64,000 nucleotides of DNA from JACDAE01 sp963717195 (GCA_963717195.1 CAVQVR010000021.1:496001-560000), one strand, 5' to 3'; shown: positions 18,072-26,305, counted from the stretch's first letter. A program made the numbers and translations. Notes: generated from the letters alone by a model not told the origin.

Positions 18072-18761
18072 ATGGCTAATGGACGTCTGACAAGGCATAA
18101 AATTCCTGCCCCGCCATTATTACAAGCGGAACCCGTTATTCATGGTGATGAAGCTGTGTTGCAGCACTGGTTAACGCTCTACTGGCAAAAGCTGCAACTC
18201 CCAGCACACGAATTATGTCTGCTAGCGATCACGCAGGATCGTCAGGAGTATGTACTCTGGACAGGCAAGCGACTCAATACGATGACGCTGGGTTGTTATT
18301 GCTATATTCCAGCACTCTCCTTGCTTTCATCGCGCCAGCGTAAAGCTGCTGGATCTGAAGAGTTGGCAAGACACCGTCACATTATTTTTATAGAACCCGA
18401 CATGCAACCGAAGTCAATTGAAGTGACTGTTGCGCATGAACTGATTCATCTGGCTGATCGTGTAAATGGGACGCCGCGCCGTCATCATCATCATGGCTAT
18501 GATGCGATAGCAGCGGACGAGGCAGCGATTACCGGGTATGGGCTGGAAGAGTTGCGTGCCTTATTGCATGAAGAGAGTGTTTATAGAGAGCAGAAGCGAC
18601 GTGAACGGCGTCCGATCCGCTATCTTTACGAGTGCCCAAGCTGTGGTAAAACGTATCCAAGGACGCGGCGTTATTCACAATCGGTATCCTGTGGTAGTTG
18701 TGACAAAAGCTACAATCCACAATACAAACTGTTATTGGCCCAGACATTGCTCTATACGTAG
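18072..18761 (+). CDS. SprT-like zinc metalloprotease-domain protein
   Basis: Protein of 229 residues with the metalloprotease signature HELIH (122-126), a later histidine-rich segment (RRHHHHG) that can supply the third zinc ligand, and a C-terminal zinc ribbon with Cys188, Cys191, Cys207 and Cys210. This order matches SprT/Spartan-like proteins, some of which act on DNA-protein crosslinks. The bacterial role is uncertain. The start codon lies 13 bases after AGGAG. It converges with the PadR gene with only ten bases between them, so their transcripts may overlap. Confidence 0.8.
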   Translation: MANGRLTRHKIPAPPLLQAEPVIHGDEAVLQHWLTLYWQKLQLPAHELCLLAITQDRQEYVLWTGKRLNTMTLGCYCYIPALSLLSSRQRKAAGSEELARHRHIIFIEPDMQPKSIEVTVAHELIHLADRVNGTPRRHHHHGYDAIAADEAAITGYGLEELRALLHEESVYREQKRRERRPIRYLYECPSCGKTYPRTRRYSQSVSCGSCDKSYNPQYKLLLAQTLLYT

Positions 18762-18771
18762 GTGCAGTATA

Positions 18772-19320
18772 TCAACGCGTTGTAGCCAGTTCTGCCTGAA
18801 GTTCGTGTAACCATTCCAATAAAGAACGTGTCTGATGAATACGGCTACGTAGTACGACATGGTTAAAGAATGTTTCATCGTTTGTCTGAGCTGTTACAGG
18901 AAAATGTTTTGCTTCCAGGCGCTCAAGGAAGTGCTGGCAAGCATGTATCTGTTGTTCGATTAGATAGGTCGTCTGTGCAGGAAGATACTGCTGCACAAAG
19001 TATAGCTTGATCAGGAAGAGGATACGAATATCGCGCGGCTTTTCAACTGGCTGTGTCAGCCAGTTGAAAAATATGCTCTGACCATTCTCTGTAACGCGAA
19101 AGATTTTACGTGGGGGGCGTATACCCTGCGGCTCCAGTTCTGCCTCAATATAAGCCATACGTTCCAGCTTTTTGAGGAATGCATACAACTGGCTCATTTC
19201 GACGTGAACGATCTGTCCCAATGTAGTACTTTGAAAGTGCTGAAACATTTCATAGCCATGCATAGGTTTGCCCTTGAGCAATCCCAGGATGACATATTCG
19301 ACTGGCTCACTAATTTGCAT
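18772..19320 (-). CDS. PadR-family transcriptional regulator
   Basis: Regulator of 182 residues. The PadR winged helix occupies the first 90 residues (VEYVILGLLKGKPMHGYEM, then VEMSQLYAFLKKLERMAYI), and the C-terminal half is a helical dimerisation region of the Vir_act_alpha_C type. PadR proteins are usually ligand-released repressors of neighbouring detoxification or transport genes. No transporter is adjacent here, so the target is unclear. Confidence 0.88.
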   Translation of the reverse strand: MQISEPVEYVILGLLKGKPMHGYEMFQHFQSTTLGQIVHVEMSQLYAFLKKLERMAYIEAELEPQGIRPPRKIFRVTENGQSIFFNWLTQPVEKPRDIRILFLIKLYFVQQYLPAQTTYLIEQQIHACQHFLERLEAKHFPVTAQTNDETFFNHVVLRSRIHQTRSLLEWLHELQAELATTR

Positions 19321-19446
19321 TACAACATGCCTTTTCCTTTGGTCTTCTATCTAGTTGAGATAGAGGATACCACAAGATTTTAGTTTGTTACAAGAAAAAA
19401 TTGGATGGTCGTAAGTTGAATGGTCGTCGTAAGGTAGCGCTTCCCA

Positions 19447-20046
19447 TTACGAAAGGGCATCTGGCTGTTCGGCAAGAGAAGAGACGGTATTTGAGCCCAG
19501 GTGGATCGAGGAACCCAGGCGTTCTAACTGATGATTGATGACAGCAAAATCCTCGGCAGCGATACCGTCGACGAGACGCCGGTAGACTGGATCGGCGCTT
19601 TTGCGCGTCTCGATCAGCGACCAGGCAATGATAGCTGGAAGATCCTCCGGTGAGATGGTATCGAAGAAAAGGTAATACATTTTATCATAACCTTCATCGG
19701 CCTCTTTCTCTGCTTCTATGAGATAGAGAGCGGTCTCCCGATACTCGATATCAGAATCGCTCAGCGGTACGAGATGGAACTTTTCCTGAAGTAATAGCGA
19801 AACTTTTTCGCGCTGCCACATATAAAAGGGTATGCCATGTTTCAATGGTGTGGAGGTACAGAGACCATTATCGATGGCATATTGAGTTGGTATATGCTTA
19901 TGGTGGTCGATACTATAGATACGCAATTCGAGTTCGTTCAATTTTTGCCCTATCTCTTTGGCAGAGAGGTTAAACATATTACCCAACTGAGTCTGAGTTG
20001 CCCAGACTTCTGAAAATTTCCGCTTCTTACCACGTTTGCCCATCAT
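19447..20046 (-). CDS. Conserved-looking protein of unknown function
   Basis: Not recognised. The 199-residue product begins with a basic patch (GKRGKKRKF) followed by TQTQLGNMFNLSAKEIGQKL, which resembles a small winged-helix DNA-binding fold. The C-terminal half is acidic and helical. AAAGGATTTAT directly precedes the ATG at 20046 (with a second ATG one codon on). The 27 longer-frame codons upstream run into a repeat cluster and are rejected. It is divergent from the P450 gene. A DNA-binding or replication-initiator-like role is possible but unproven. Confidence 0.6.
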   Translation of the reverse strand: MMGKRGKKRKFSEVWATQTQLGNMFNLSAKEIGQKLNELELRIYSIDHHKHIPTQYAIDNGLCTSTPLKHGIPFYMWQREKVSLLLQEKFHLVPLSDSDIEYRETALYLIEAEKEADEGYDKMYYLFFDTISPEDLPAIIAWSLIETRKSADPVYRRLVDGIAAEDFAVINHQLERLGSSIHLGSNTVSSLAEQPDALS

Positions 20047-20097
20047 ATAAATCCTTTGTAAGTGTGATGTGGAGGAACAGATCACTATCAGGACATC

Positions 20098-20160
20098 TGT
20101 AGGGGCGCCATTTATAAGCCCGGCCATTTATAAGCCCATACGCCATTTATAAGCCCGTAC
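20098..20160 (+). repeat. Cluster of ATTTATAAGCCC short repeats
   Basis: TGTAGGGGCGCC is followed by three copies of CCATTTATAAGCCC within 60 bases. CATCTGTA (20094-20101) and TACAGATG (20158-20165) form an inverted repeat around the cluster. It sits between divergent genes. Confidence 0.65.
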
Positions 20161-20390
20161 AGATGCGGAATAGAATTTGTGTTCCTCCCTCTAAAAGAAG
20201 ATATACGGGTGAAATGTAAAAAAGCGGAAATTTTTGAGAAATCAGAAGAAATAGGAAAATTAAATTAAAAATCTAATGCTATGATGCATTAAGATTGGCC
20301 TGGTGATTATAATTACCTACACTTCAAGGCCCGATTGAGTTATGATATTATCGGAGCAGGTTGAATAGCATACAAGGACAAAAAACATTT
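20161..20390. other. AT-rich upstream region of the P450 gene
   Basis: The stretch from about 20210 to 20350 is clearly richer in A and T than its surroundings and probably carries the P450 promoter. I cannot pick a convincing -35/-10 pair. No gene is seen. Confidence 0.35.
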
Positions 20391-21779
20391 ATGAGCACCG
20401 CACAACAAACAGCACCGCAACTGCCATCGGGTCCCAGGCCATTACCCGTTTTTGGCAACCTTCTGAGCTTCCGTAATGATCAACTGGGCTACCTGCAACG
20501 ATTGCAGCAACGTTATGGCAATATGGCAACCTTCTATGTGGGAAAGACACCTATTATGTTGTTCTTTCGACCTGAGCACGTGCGTTATGTGCTCACAGAG
20601 AATCCGCGCAACTTCACTAATCGGGAGGTAGCCGGGAATCTGCAAGAATTGATCGGCGACGGCTTGCTGACAATCGATGGGGAGACACATCGACAGCAGC
20701 GGCGTATGGTTCAGCCCGCTTTTCATAAGAGACGCGTCGAGAGCTATACCGATATTATGGCGAAGCATACACTGGAAATGCTGGCGAACTGGCATGACGG
20801 TGAGAAGATGGATATTGCGCAGGCAATGCAGCAGTTGACCTTGCGCATTGTGGCGAAGTGCCTCTTTAATGTTGATCTGAGTGATAACGTTGGCGACCTC
20901 GGTTCATCCTTTACCGCGATGATTGCTAATCCTGTGACTCTGCCTGAAGGATTTCTTGGGCTACGCATAGACAAGCCGTTTACTTCCTATGGCCGCCGTA
21001 TGGCTGCTAAACGTACGGTTGACACGTTCATCTACAAGCTCATTGAGCACAGGCGAACTGAGAAGCAGGATGTAGGAGATGTGCTTTCTATGCTTCTTAC
21101 TACGCATGATGAGGAACAATCATTGACCGATACGCAGATACGTGATCACATTATGACATTTGTCGCGGCTGGTCATGAGACAACTTCTCTGGTGCTAACG
21201 TGGACATTTTATCTGCTGTCGGAGCATCCTACTGTGTATGAGAAGCTGCGGGCTGAATTGCAGAGCATATTGGGCGCTAATGCACCAACAGTTGATACCA
21301 TTGGGAAATTGCCTTATCTGGAATGGGTATTGAATGAGTCGATGCGTCTTTATCCACCCGCCTGGTCACAGGGGAGACGGGCAATTGACGCGTTTGATCT
21401 TGATGGTTATCATTTTCCTGCGGGTACGATGTTAATGTTTAGCCAGTGGGTTATGCATCGCTTGCCCGACATCTGGGAGGCTCCAGATGAGTTTCGTCCT
21501 GAGCGGTGGGATCCTGTTTCCGGACAAAAGGTGCCGCAGTGGGCCTATTTCCCATTTGGTGGCGGTCCACGCATCTGTATTGGTATGCCTTTCGCGCAGT
21601 TGGAGGCGAAGTTGCTACTGGCTACCATATTGCAGCACTACAGGTTGCAGCTTGTTTCGGGCTATCGTTTGCAATTGTCGCCACTGATTACGTTGAGGCC
21701 AAAGCATGGAATGCCGATGATTGTACGAACAGCCGCCAATACTGTGGAACGAGAAAAGTCCGTAGAAGCCAGCGCGTAA
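20391..21779 (+). CDS. Cytochrome P450
   Basis: Soluble heme monooxygenase of 462 residues. It has the proline-rich start LPSGPRPLPVFGNLL, I-helix oxygen-activation motif AAGHETTS (259-266), K-helix ExxR in ESMR (316-319) and the heme loop FPFGGGPRICIG with heme-ligating Cys396. The sequence resembles bacterial fatty-acid-hydroxylase-like (CYP102/CYP4-related) enzymes more than typical actinomycete P450s. The redox partner is not nearby and the substrate is unknown. The ATG at 20391 begins the usual N-terminus; an upstream TTG at 20361 is possible. Confidence 0.92.
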   Translation: MSTAQQTAPQLPSGPRPLPVFGNLLSFRNDQLGYLQRLQQRYGNMATFYVGKTPIMLFFRPEHVRYVLTENPRNFTNREVAGNLQELIGDGLLTIDGETHRQQRRMVQPAFHKRRVESYTDIMAKHTLEMLANWHDGEKMDIAQAMQQLTLRIVAKCLFNVDLSDNVGDLGSSFTAMIANPVTLPEGFLGLRIDKPFTSYGRRMAAKRTVDTFIYKLIEHRRTEKQDVGDVLSMLLTTHDEEQSLTDTQIRDHIMTFVAAGHETTSLVLTWTFYLLSEHPTVYEKLRAELQSILGANAPTVDTIGKLPYLEWVLNESMRLYPPAWSQGRRAIDAFDLDGYHFPAGTMLMFSQWVMHRLPDIWEAPDEFRPERWDPVSGQKVPQWAYFPFGGGPRICIGMPFAQLEAKLLLATILQHYRLQLVSGYRLQLSPLITLRPKHGMPMIVRTAANTVEREKSVEASA

Positions 21780-21804
21780 TAATTGAGAAATGTTGAGAAA
21801 GGGC

Positions 21805-21835
21805 TTGACTGTGACGTTACGTCATGATTTACACT
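21805..21835 (+). promoter_or_regulatory. MerR-type promoter with 19-base spacer and operator
   Basis: TTGACT (21805-21810) and TACACT (21830-21835) are separated by 19 bases, the stretched spacing that MerR activators correct by twisting DNA. The spacer contains the palindrome TGACGT-T-ACGTCA (21812-21824). It lies 23 bases before the start of the MerR gene, so autoactivation is expected. Confidence 0.75.
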
Positions 21836-21858
21836 CCTAAATAGAAAGGAGGAACACC

Positions 21859-22695
21859 TTGGATCAGCGTTTTTACCATAGCAGTCAGTTTGCTCAGAAG
21901 GCTTCGGTGACGGTGCGCACGTTGCGCTATTATGACAAAGTGGGGTTGTTATCGCCATCGCAGTATACTGAGTCGGGATATCGGTTGTATACCAACGAGG
22001 ATCTATTGAGCTTGCAGAATATTCTGGCACTCAAGTTTCTGGGATTTTCGTTAGAAGAGATACGAGCACTGCTGCTGACAGGACCAAAGCGGCTCGAAGA
22101 GGTCCTGGCACAGCAAAAGGCGATGATGGAAGAGAAGCGAGCCCAACTCGATACGATTATCGAAGCCATTGAGGAGACTGAGCGGTTGCTACAAACGAAG
22201 CGGTGCAACTGGGAGTCCATTGCGCGAGTGATCCAGGTGATTCAAATGGGACAACAGAACGAGCACTGGTCGGCGAAATACTTTACGCCTGAGCAGCAGA
22301 AAACGATGGAAGAGTTAAATAGAAAATCCTATACCGAGGAAGCGAGTCAGAAACTCAAAACTCTTCATCCCAACGAGTGGACCGAGGAGGATCAGAAGCG
22401 TGTTGATGAGCAATACCGCTTCGTCAAGCAAGAATTGGGACGACTAGCTGCGCTGGGGGCCGATCCTGCCTCTGCCGAGGCGCAGAATGTGGCTCGCATT
22501 AAAGATGAGTTAGGTTTTGCGTTTGCGCAGGGAGATCCAGATATAGAGGCAAGTCTGGGAAAGTGGTGGGAGGGATTCCATGCGTTACCGGAGGAACAGA
22601 AGCCGTTTGATATGTCGCTTTATACCTATACCCAGGAGGAACAGCAGTTGCTTGATAAGGCGCTAGAAATTTATCGAGAGCAGCGGGGAGAGTAA
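21859..22695 (+). CDS. MerR-family regulator with TipAS ligand domain
   Basis: Activator of 278 residues. The N-terminal MerR winged helix (VTVRTLRYYDKVGLLSPS, then SGYRLYTNEDLL) is followed by a long coiled dimerisation helix (about 75-120) and a TipAS-type C-terminal domain (about 150-275; EWTEEDQKRVDEQY and GKWWEGFHALPEEQK). TipA-type proteins bind antibiotics or peptides and activate their own promoter. The start is TTG at 21859, preceded by an excellent AAAGGAGG. Its own promoter shows the 19-base MerR spacing. The neighbouring P450 gene could be a target but is upstream and separately started. Confidence 0.92.
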   Translation: MDQRFYHSSQFAQKASVTVRTLRYYDKVGLLSPSQYTESGYRLYTNEDLLSLQNILALKFLGFSLEEIRALLLTGPKRLEEVLAQQKAMMEEKRAQLDTIIEAIEETERLLQTKRCNWESIARVIQVIQMGQQNEHWSAKYFTPEQQKTMEELNRKSYTEEASQKLKTLHPNEWTEEDQKRVDEQYRFVKQELGRLAALGADPASAEAQNVARIKDELGFAFAQGDPDIEASLGKWWEGFHALPEEQKPFDMSLYTYTQEEQQLLDKALEIYREQRGE

Positions 22696-22712
22696 GTAAC
22701 ATAGTAGTATCC

Positions 22713-22745
22713 GGTCCGCCCGGAGTGAACAAGCCCGGGCGGACC
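22713..22745 (+). terminator. GC-rich hairpin after the MerR gene
   Basis: GGTCCGCCCGG (22713-22723) and CCGGGCGGACC (22735-22745) form a perfect 11-bp stem 17 bases after the stop. There is no T run, so termination would be imperfect or rho-assisted. Confidence 0.55.
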
Positions 22746-23168
22746 CCATCTCCTACGTTTCCTCTCTCAAACATCATTTCCTATTTTTTGAAAATCACCC
22801 GTATATATATATTGTGCCCTTACGTTTATGGGTGAATGAAGACATCAAACGTGTATCTGCATCGAATAGCTCTTCTTCACACGAGTGGAAATTTAAGGAT
22901 ATTTGTAACTACTTAGGTCTCCTAGAAGGAGGGAAGAAGAGGTTGACCTCGGTCAATAGCGTCAGGAAGCGAGTGGTGAACTCGGCGACTTCTGGTGGGG
23001 AGAGACCTTTGGCTTCATGCTGTTTATTTTACACCGTTTTTCGCTCTTCTACAAACCCGTAGGAGACCTGAGTAGTTGCAAGTCGTCTTCCTTTTTTTGA
23101 CTCTCCTCGTGAAATGCAATCAGAGGCTCAGTTGCGTATCGCCGTTCGATTAGCCATTACGCTGAAGC
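22746..23168. other. Intergenic region with a possible gene remnant
   Basis: No intact gene. On the minus strand around 22925-23010 one frame reads GLSPPEVAEFTTRFLTLLTE followed by a stop, which looks protein-like and may be a fragment of a decayed gene. A plus-strand 82-codon frame (22814-23062) covers the same bases without a good ribosome site and is not called. Confidence 0.3.
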
Positions 23169-23205
23169 CTGCTCTGCTAAGGCGTGTACCGCCTCAGCAG
23201 AGCAG
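23169..23205 (-). terminator. Strong nested hairpin downstream of the GH54 gene
   Basis: CTGCTCTGCT (23169-23178) pairs with AGCAGAGCAG (23196-23205), and an inner AGGCG/CGCCT pair closes most of the loop. It lies 53 bases beyond the minus-strand stop at 23258. Confidence 0.6.
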
Positions 23206-23257
23206 CTCACCTCCTACTATCGTCGGTATGGAGACCGACGACAGAGGGTAGTTGCTA

Positions 23258-24325
23258 CTAATACCCGGCTGATACGATGTTGGCCTGGACCGCATTGTCC
23301 GCCGCATCGGTCGGGTAGCCCGTTGTCATCACCCCTTCGAAGAAGGTTCCGACGGATTTATTGCTGTTGTCGCCACCAGTTCCCAGGAGAATGGCCCCTT
23401 CCTGGTGCATGGGCGAATAGCCACCCCGGTTCGGCTCCGCGCCGCTGTACCAGGTGGTCAGGGCACCCGATTGCGCGTTGCCCCCCTTGACGGCGTATTT
23501 GTTCTGCCCATTGTTCTTGACGAGGGCCGTGACGAACGCGCTGTGATTGCCTTTGTTCTTCAGGTAGCCTCCATTTCCTCCGGTATAGAGCCCATTTTCC
23601 AGATCGGCCTGCACCCAGGGACCTGAGCCGGAGCACGGTCCGACCTGGCACCAGGAGCTGAAGTTGACCGCGTCCATGTGGCCGCTACCGTTGGCTCTGT
23701 TATTGGTCTCGCCGTTGCCGTAGTCGAAGCAGCACTTGTTGTTGAAATGAGTGCCGCTGGTCACCATGTACATCCCCTCCGGGGCACCATTCTTTGCCAC
23801 TCCCGAGGTGGAGTCGTCCCGATAGCCCACGCCAGCTGTCACGTAGAGTCCATAGACCTTATGACCGCCGACCGTGAGTGGGAGCGCGGCAGCGTTGGCA
23901 CCATGATCCTGCCCACCATGCTGGCCCGGTCCTTCGATGGTGAGGTTGTTGTGTTTCGCAGACTGGTCGTAGATCATCGTGATAATACATGAGGTGCCAG
24001 CACAGAACTTGTCTTGCGCGGCGGCGTTGGCGTAGCCTCCCGCCGTGAGAGTTCCGATGTTGGTGGTCTTGGAATCCGACGCTCGCTTGACCTGGTACAG
24101 CGGTCCGTTGTAGGCGGAGAACAGCGCTCGCACCGTGCTATGTGCGGCGACACAGGGGGTGCCAGCGGCAGCATAAATATCGCAGGGCAGCGACCCGGCT
24201 GCCTGGGCCGGCATGCCAGAAATACTGAACGCACCGAGAACAATACCCGCAGCGGCAATAAGTGCCAGTACGGATCTCCAGCTGCGAGAGCTTAGAAATT
24301 GAGCGTATGAAGAAGATCGTTTCAC
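23258..24325 (-). CDS. Secreted GH54 alpha-L-arabinofuranosidase
   Basis: Exported glycosidase of 355 residues that should release arabinofuranosyl side chains from arabinan or arabinoxylan. A signal peptide ends near residue 43 (GMPAQAAG). The mature part matches the GH54 catalytic domain from PCDIYAAAGTPCVAAHSTVR onward and keeps the expected nucleophile (Glu243 in ADLENGLY) and acid/base (Asp319 in GGDNSN), as judged by recall of the Aspergillus enzyme. The paired cysteines typical of the fungal enzymes are present (CC at 198-199). The arabinose-binding CBM42 domain found in fungal members is absent, so this is a catalytic-domain-only form. AAGGACGTGAAACG precedes the ATG. Confidence 0.9.
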   Translation of the reverse strand: MKRSSSYAQFLSSRSWRSVLALIAAAGIVLGAFSISGMPAQAAGSLPCDIYAAAGTPCVAAHSTVRALFSAYNGPLYQVKRASDSKTTNIGTLTAGGYANAAAQDKFCAGTSCIITMIYDQSAKHNNLTIEGPGQHGGQDHGANAAALPLTVGGHKVYGLYVTAGVGYRDDSTSGVAKNGAPEGMYMVTSGTHFNNKCCFDYGNGETNNRANGSGHMDAVNFSSWCQVGPCSGSGPWVQADLENGLYTGGNGGYLKNKGNHSAFVTALVKNNGQNKYAVKGGNAQSGALTTWYSGAEPNRGGYSPMHQEGAILLGTGGDNSNKSVGTFFEGVMTTGYPTDAADNAVQANIVSAGY

Positions 24326-24619
24326 GTCCTTGTGTCCTTTCCACTATCGGGAAACAGTACAACTCCTATCATAATAAGCAGATCAGTTGTTCGCACCATA
24401 GAGGCTGTACGAAAAGTCAGGCAGGATGTTTCCCCCTGTATTTGACGAATGCCTTTTCATTTTGTGTGAACATTGACAGGATGCGGTTGATTTTTTGCAA
24501 TTCCTCCCTTGGGAAGACGGAGGCTCTTCCTTGACCAGTTCCCTAGAAATCGGCCTGAGAAGGCAGAACAGGAAAAATGCGCTCGCCAAAAAATCCATCG
24601 CATCCTTTGCTCCTTAAAG

Positions 24620-24633
24620 TGTAAGCGTTTGCA
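24620..24633. promoter_or_regulatory. LacI-family operator, perfect consensus
   Basis: TGTAAGCGTTTGCA matches the general LacI-family operator TGnAAnCGnTTnCA at every fixed position. It lies about 295 bases before the GH54 start on the minus strand and 225 before the HAD gene on the plus strand. The GH54 gene is the more logical target. Confidence 0.6.
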
Positions 24634-24645
24634 AACACTAAGAAA

Positions 24646-24833
24646 GATATACTCTATTTATGCCCATGCTGTCAACTCTCTTTACAAAAACCTGGATTTG
24701 TGATGCTTTGGCAAGTTCCCTGCTGATCTGAGTAGTTACGATATACTCTATTTATGCCCAATACTGTCAACTCTCTTTACAAAAACCTGGATTTGTGATG
24801 CTTTGGCAAGTTCCTGCTGATCTGGGTAGTTAC
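24646..24833. repeat. 94-bp tandem duplication
   Basis: The block 24646-24739 is repeated at 24740-24833 with only a few differences (CATGCTG against CAATACTG, CCCTG against CCTG, TGAG against TGGG). It ends shortly before the ribosome site of the HAD gene. Confidence 0.85.
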
Positions 24834-24857
24834 GAATATTTTTAAGGAAGGAATACA

Positions 24858-25319
24858 ATGAAGATGAAAATAACCAAAGCAATTATGTTTGACTGGGGTA
24901 GAACATTGTATGATAGTGAAAATCAGGCGTTATTTCCAGAAACCGAGAGGGTATTACAACTTTTTTCAACGCTATATCTGCTCATAATCGTTTCACTTAC
25001 AAGCGATGGGAACATTGAAAAGAGGATGCAGCTTTTGAGAGCATGCGGTATTGAAAAGTATTTCACAGCAATTTATTTTGCACAGAAGGATAAAGATGCT
25101 TTATATGTTACAGCATTATCGCATCTAGGACTTCCAGCAGAGGAGGTTGCCATTGTTGACGATCGAGTCGTGCGTGGTATTCGCTGGGGAAATGCCTGTG
25201 GGGCTACAACTATCTGGTTGAGACGAGGGAAGTTTATGGACGAGAAACCGAATGAGGAGACGGGGGAGCCAACATATATTATTTCCAATCTGGAAGAAGT
25301 ATGTTCCCTCCAACTTTAA
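24858..25319 (+). CDS. HAD-superfamily-like protein with altered active site
   Basis: Small HAD-fold protein of 153 residues without a cap domain. Motif I reads FDWGRTLYD: the nucleophile Asp12 is kept, but the second Asp of DxDxT, normally the acid/base, is Gly14. Motif II is the Thr/Ser of SLTSDG, the Lys lies in AQKDKD, and the acidic pair is VDDR. The Gly substitution argues against ordinary phosphatase activity, although DWG-type HADs form a recognised minority. AAGGAAGG precedes the ATG. It lies directly behind a tandem duplication. Confidence 0.75.
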   Translation: MKMKITKAIMFDWGRTLYDSENQALFPETERVLQLFSTLYLLIIVSLTSDGNIEKRMQLLRACGIEKYFTAIYFAQKDKDALYVTALSHLGLPAEEVAIVDDRVVRGIRWGNACGATTIWLRRGKFMDEKPNEETGEPTYIISNLEEVCSLQL

Positions 25320-25456
25320 TGATTGATTTGATGGGATGAAAGATTGGTTTCTCAGAACGTACGAAACAATAATAGAAGCGTTGACCCGGTCGAGGGTGTA
25401 TGGTACAGTGCACACACACTATGCATTGATGATTGAAAGTGGTTGGAGTAGTTACC

Positions 25457-26305
25457 ATGGCATATCCTATTGTTCTCTCTTATATTCAGGCTGAGATGCT
25501 ACTAAGTGCGAAACGACAGGAAAAAACATCCCTAGAAATTTCGCCAGATCTCGGCATTACGACCGTAAGAGTGCAATTGTCGGAAGAAGGCGTGGAATTT
25601 CCAGGAGGGGAGTGGCTGAAATGGCTGGATATAGAGAGAATTAAGAAGGCTACAACGAACTGCTTTATCCTCAAGGAAGGTGGCGTGCAGACTATTCAGA
25701 CATTTTCAGAATATACCAATCGTGCGTGTAGCCTTCTGCCCACAAAGCGTACGCCGAGTATGCTGATCGCCGGTTTCACCATGCACAAAATCGTGGATAT
25801 TGATCCTATGCAGGACACACTGAAGAAGATTGCCACGATTGCGCCTGTTACGGGACGTGTGCTGGATACTGCTACGGGGTTAGGTTATACAGCTATTGAG
25901 GCGGCAAGGACGGCTGATCAGGTAACTACAATTGAGCTTGATCCGGGGGCACAGGAGATTGCGCGACTCAATCCATGGTCGCGGAACCTTTTTAATAATC
26001 CTAAAATCAAGCAGGTGATGGGCGATGCATTTGAAGTTGTAGCAACATTTGAGGATAACAGCTTTGAGCGGATTATTCATGATCCACCAGTTTTTAGCCT
26101 GGCAGGAGAACTATACTCGGGTGTGTTCTATCAACAATTATATAGAGTATTGAGGCGTGGCGGTCGCCTGTTTCATTACATCGGGAACCTGGAGAGTAAG
26201 TCGAGTGGGACAGTAACCAGAGGGGCACTCAAGAGATTGCAGGAAGCAGGATTTACACACATAGCACGCAGACCAGAGGCATTCGGAGTCGTAGCGTATA
26301 AATAA
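25457..26305 (+). CDS. Class I SAM methyltransferase, archaeal-type DPP motif
   Basis: Predicted methyltransferase of 282 residues. A Rossmann SAM site reads VLDTATGLGYTAIEAA followed by the acidic TTIELDP, and the catalytic-type motif is IIHDPPVFSLAGELYSGVFY. This motif and the closing RRGGRLFHYIG resemble the group first described as predicted archaeal methyltransferases (COG2521). The substrate is unknown. The ATG at 25457 follows GGAG; a TTG 24 bases earlier is possible. The first 100 residues form a separate beta-rich N-terminal part of unknown role. Confidence 0.8.
   Translation: MAYPIVLSYIQAEMLLSAKRQEKTSLEISPDLGITTVRVQLSEEGVEFPGGEWLKWLDIERIKKATTNCFILKEGGVQTIQTFSEYTNRACSLLPTKRTPSMLIAGFTMHKIVDIDPMQDTLKKIATIAPVTGRVLDTATGLGYTAIEAARTADQVTTIELDPGAQEIARLNPWSRNLFNNPKIKQVMGDAFEVVATFEDNSFERIIHDPPVFSLAGELYSGVFYQQLYRVLRRGGRLFHYIGNLESKSSGTVTRGALKRLQEAGFTHIARRPEAFGVVAYK

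Larger units (their letters stand above)
24326..24857. other. Intergenic region between GH54 and HAD genes
   Basis: About 530 bases with a LacI-type operator (24620-24633) and a 94-bp tandem duplication (24646-24833). A minus-strand frame at 24383-24598 starts beside a ribosome-site-like sequence just after the operator, but its product is not recognisable and I do not call it. Confidence 0.45.

Noticed and set aside
22814..23062. 82-codon open frame on the plus strand
   Set aside because: Composition is not protein-like, no ribosome site is present, and the opposite strand carries a more protein-like fragment.
23678..23992. Plus-strand frame of 104 codons inside the GH54 gene
   Set aside because: It is a shadow of the GH54 reading frame; the minus-strand product is clearly the real one.
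24383..24598. 71-codon minus-strand frame after the LacI operator
   Set aside because: A ribosome-site-like sequence exists, but two competing ATGs and no recognisable product make it too weak to call.
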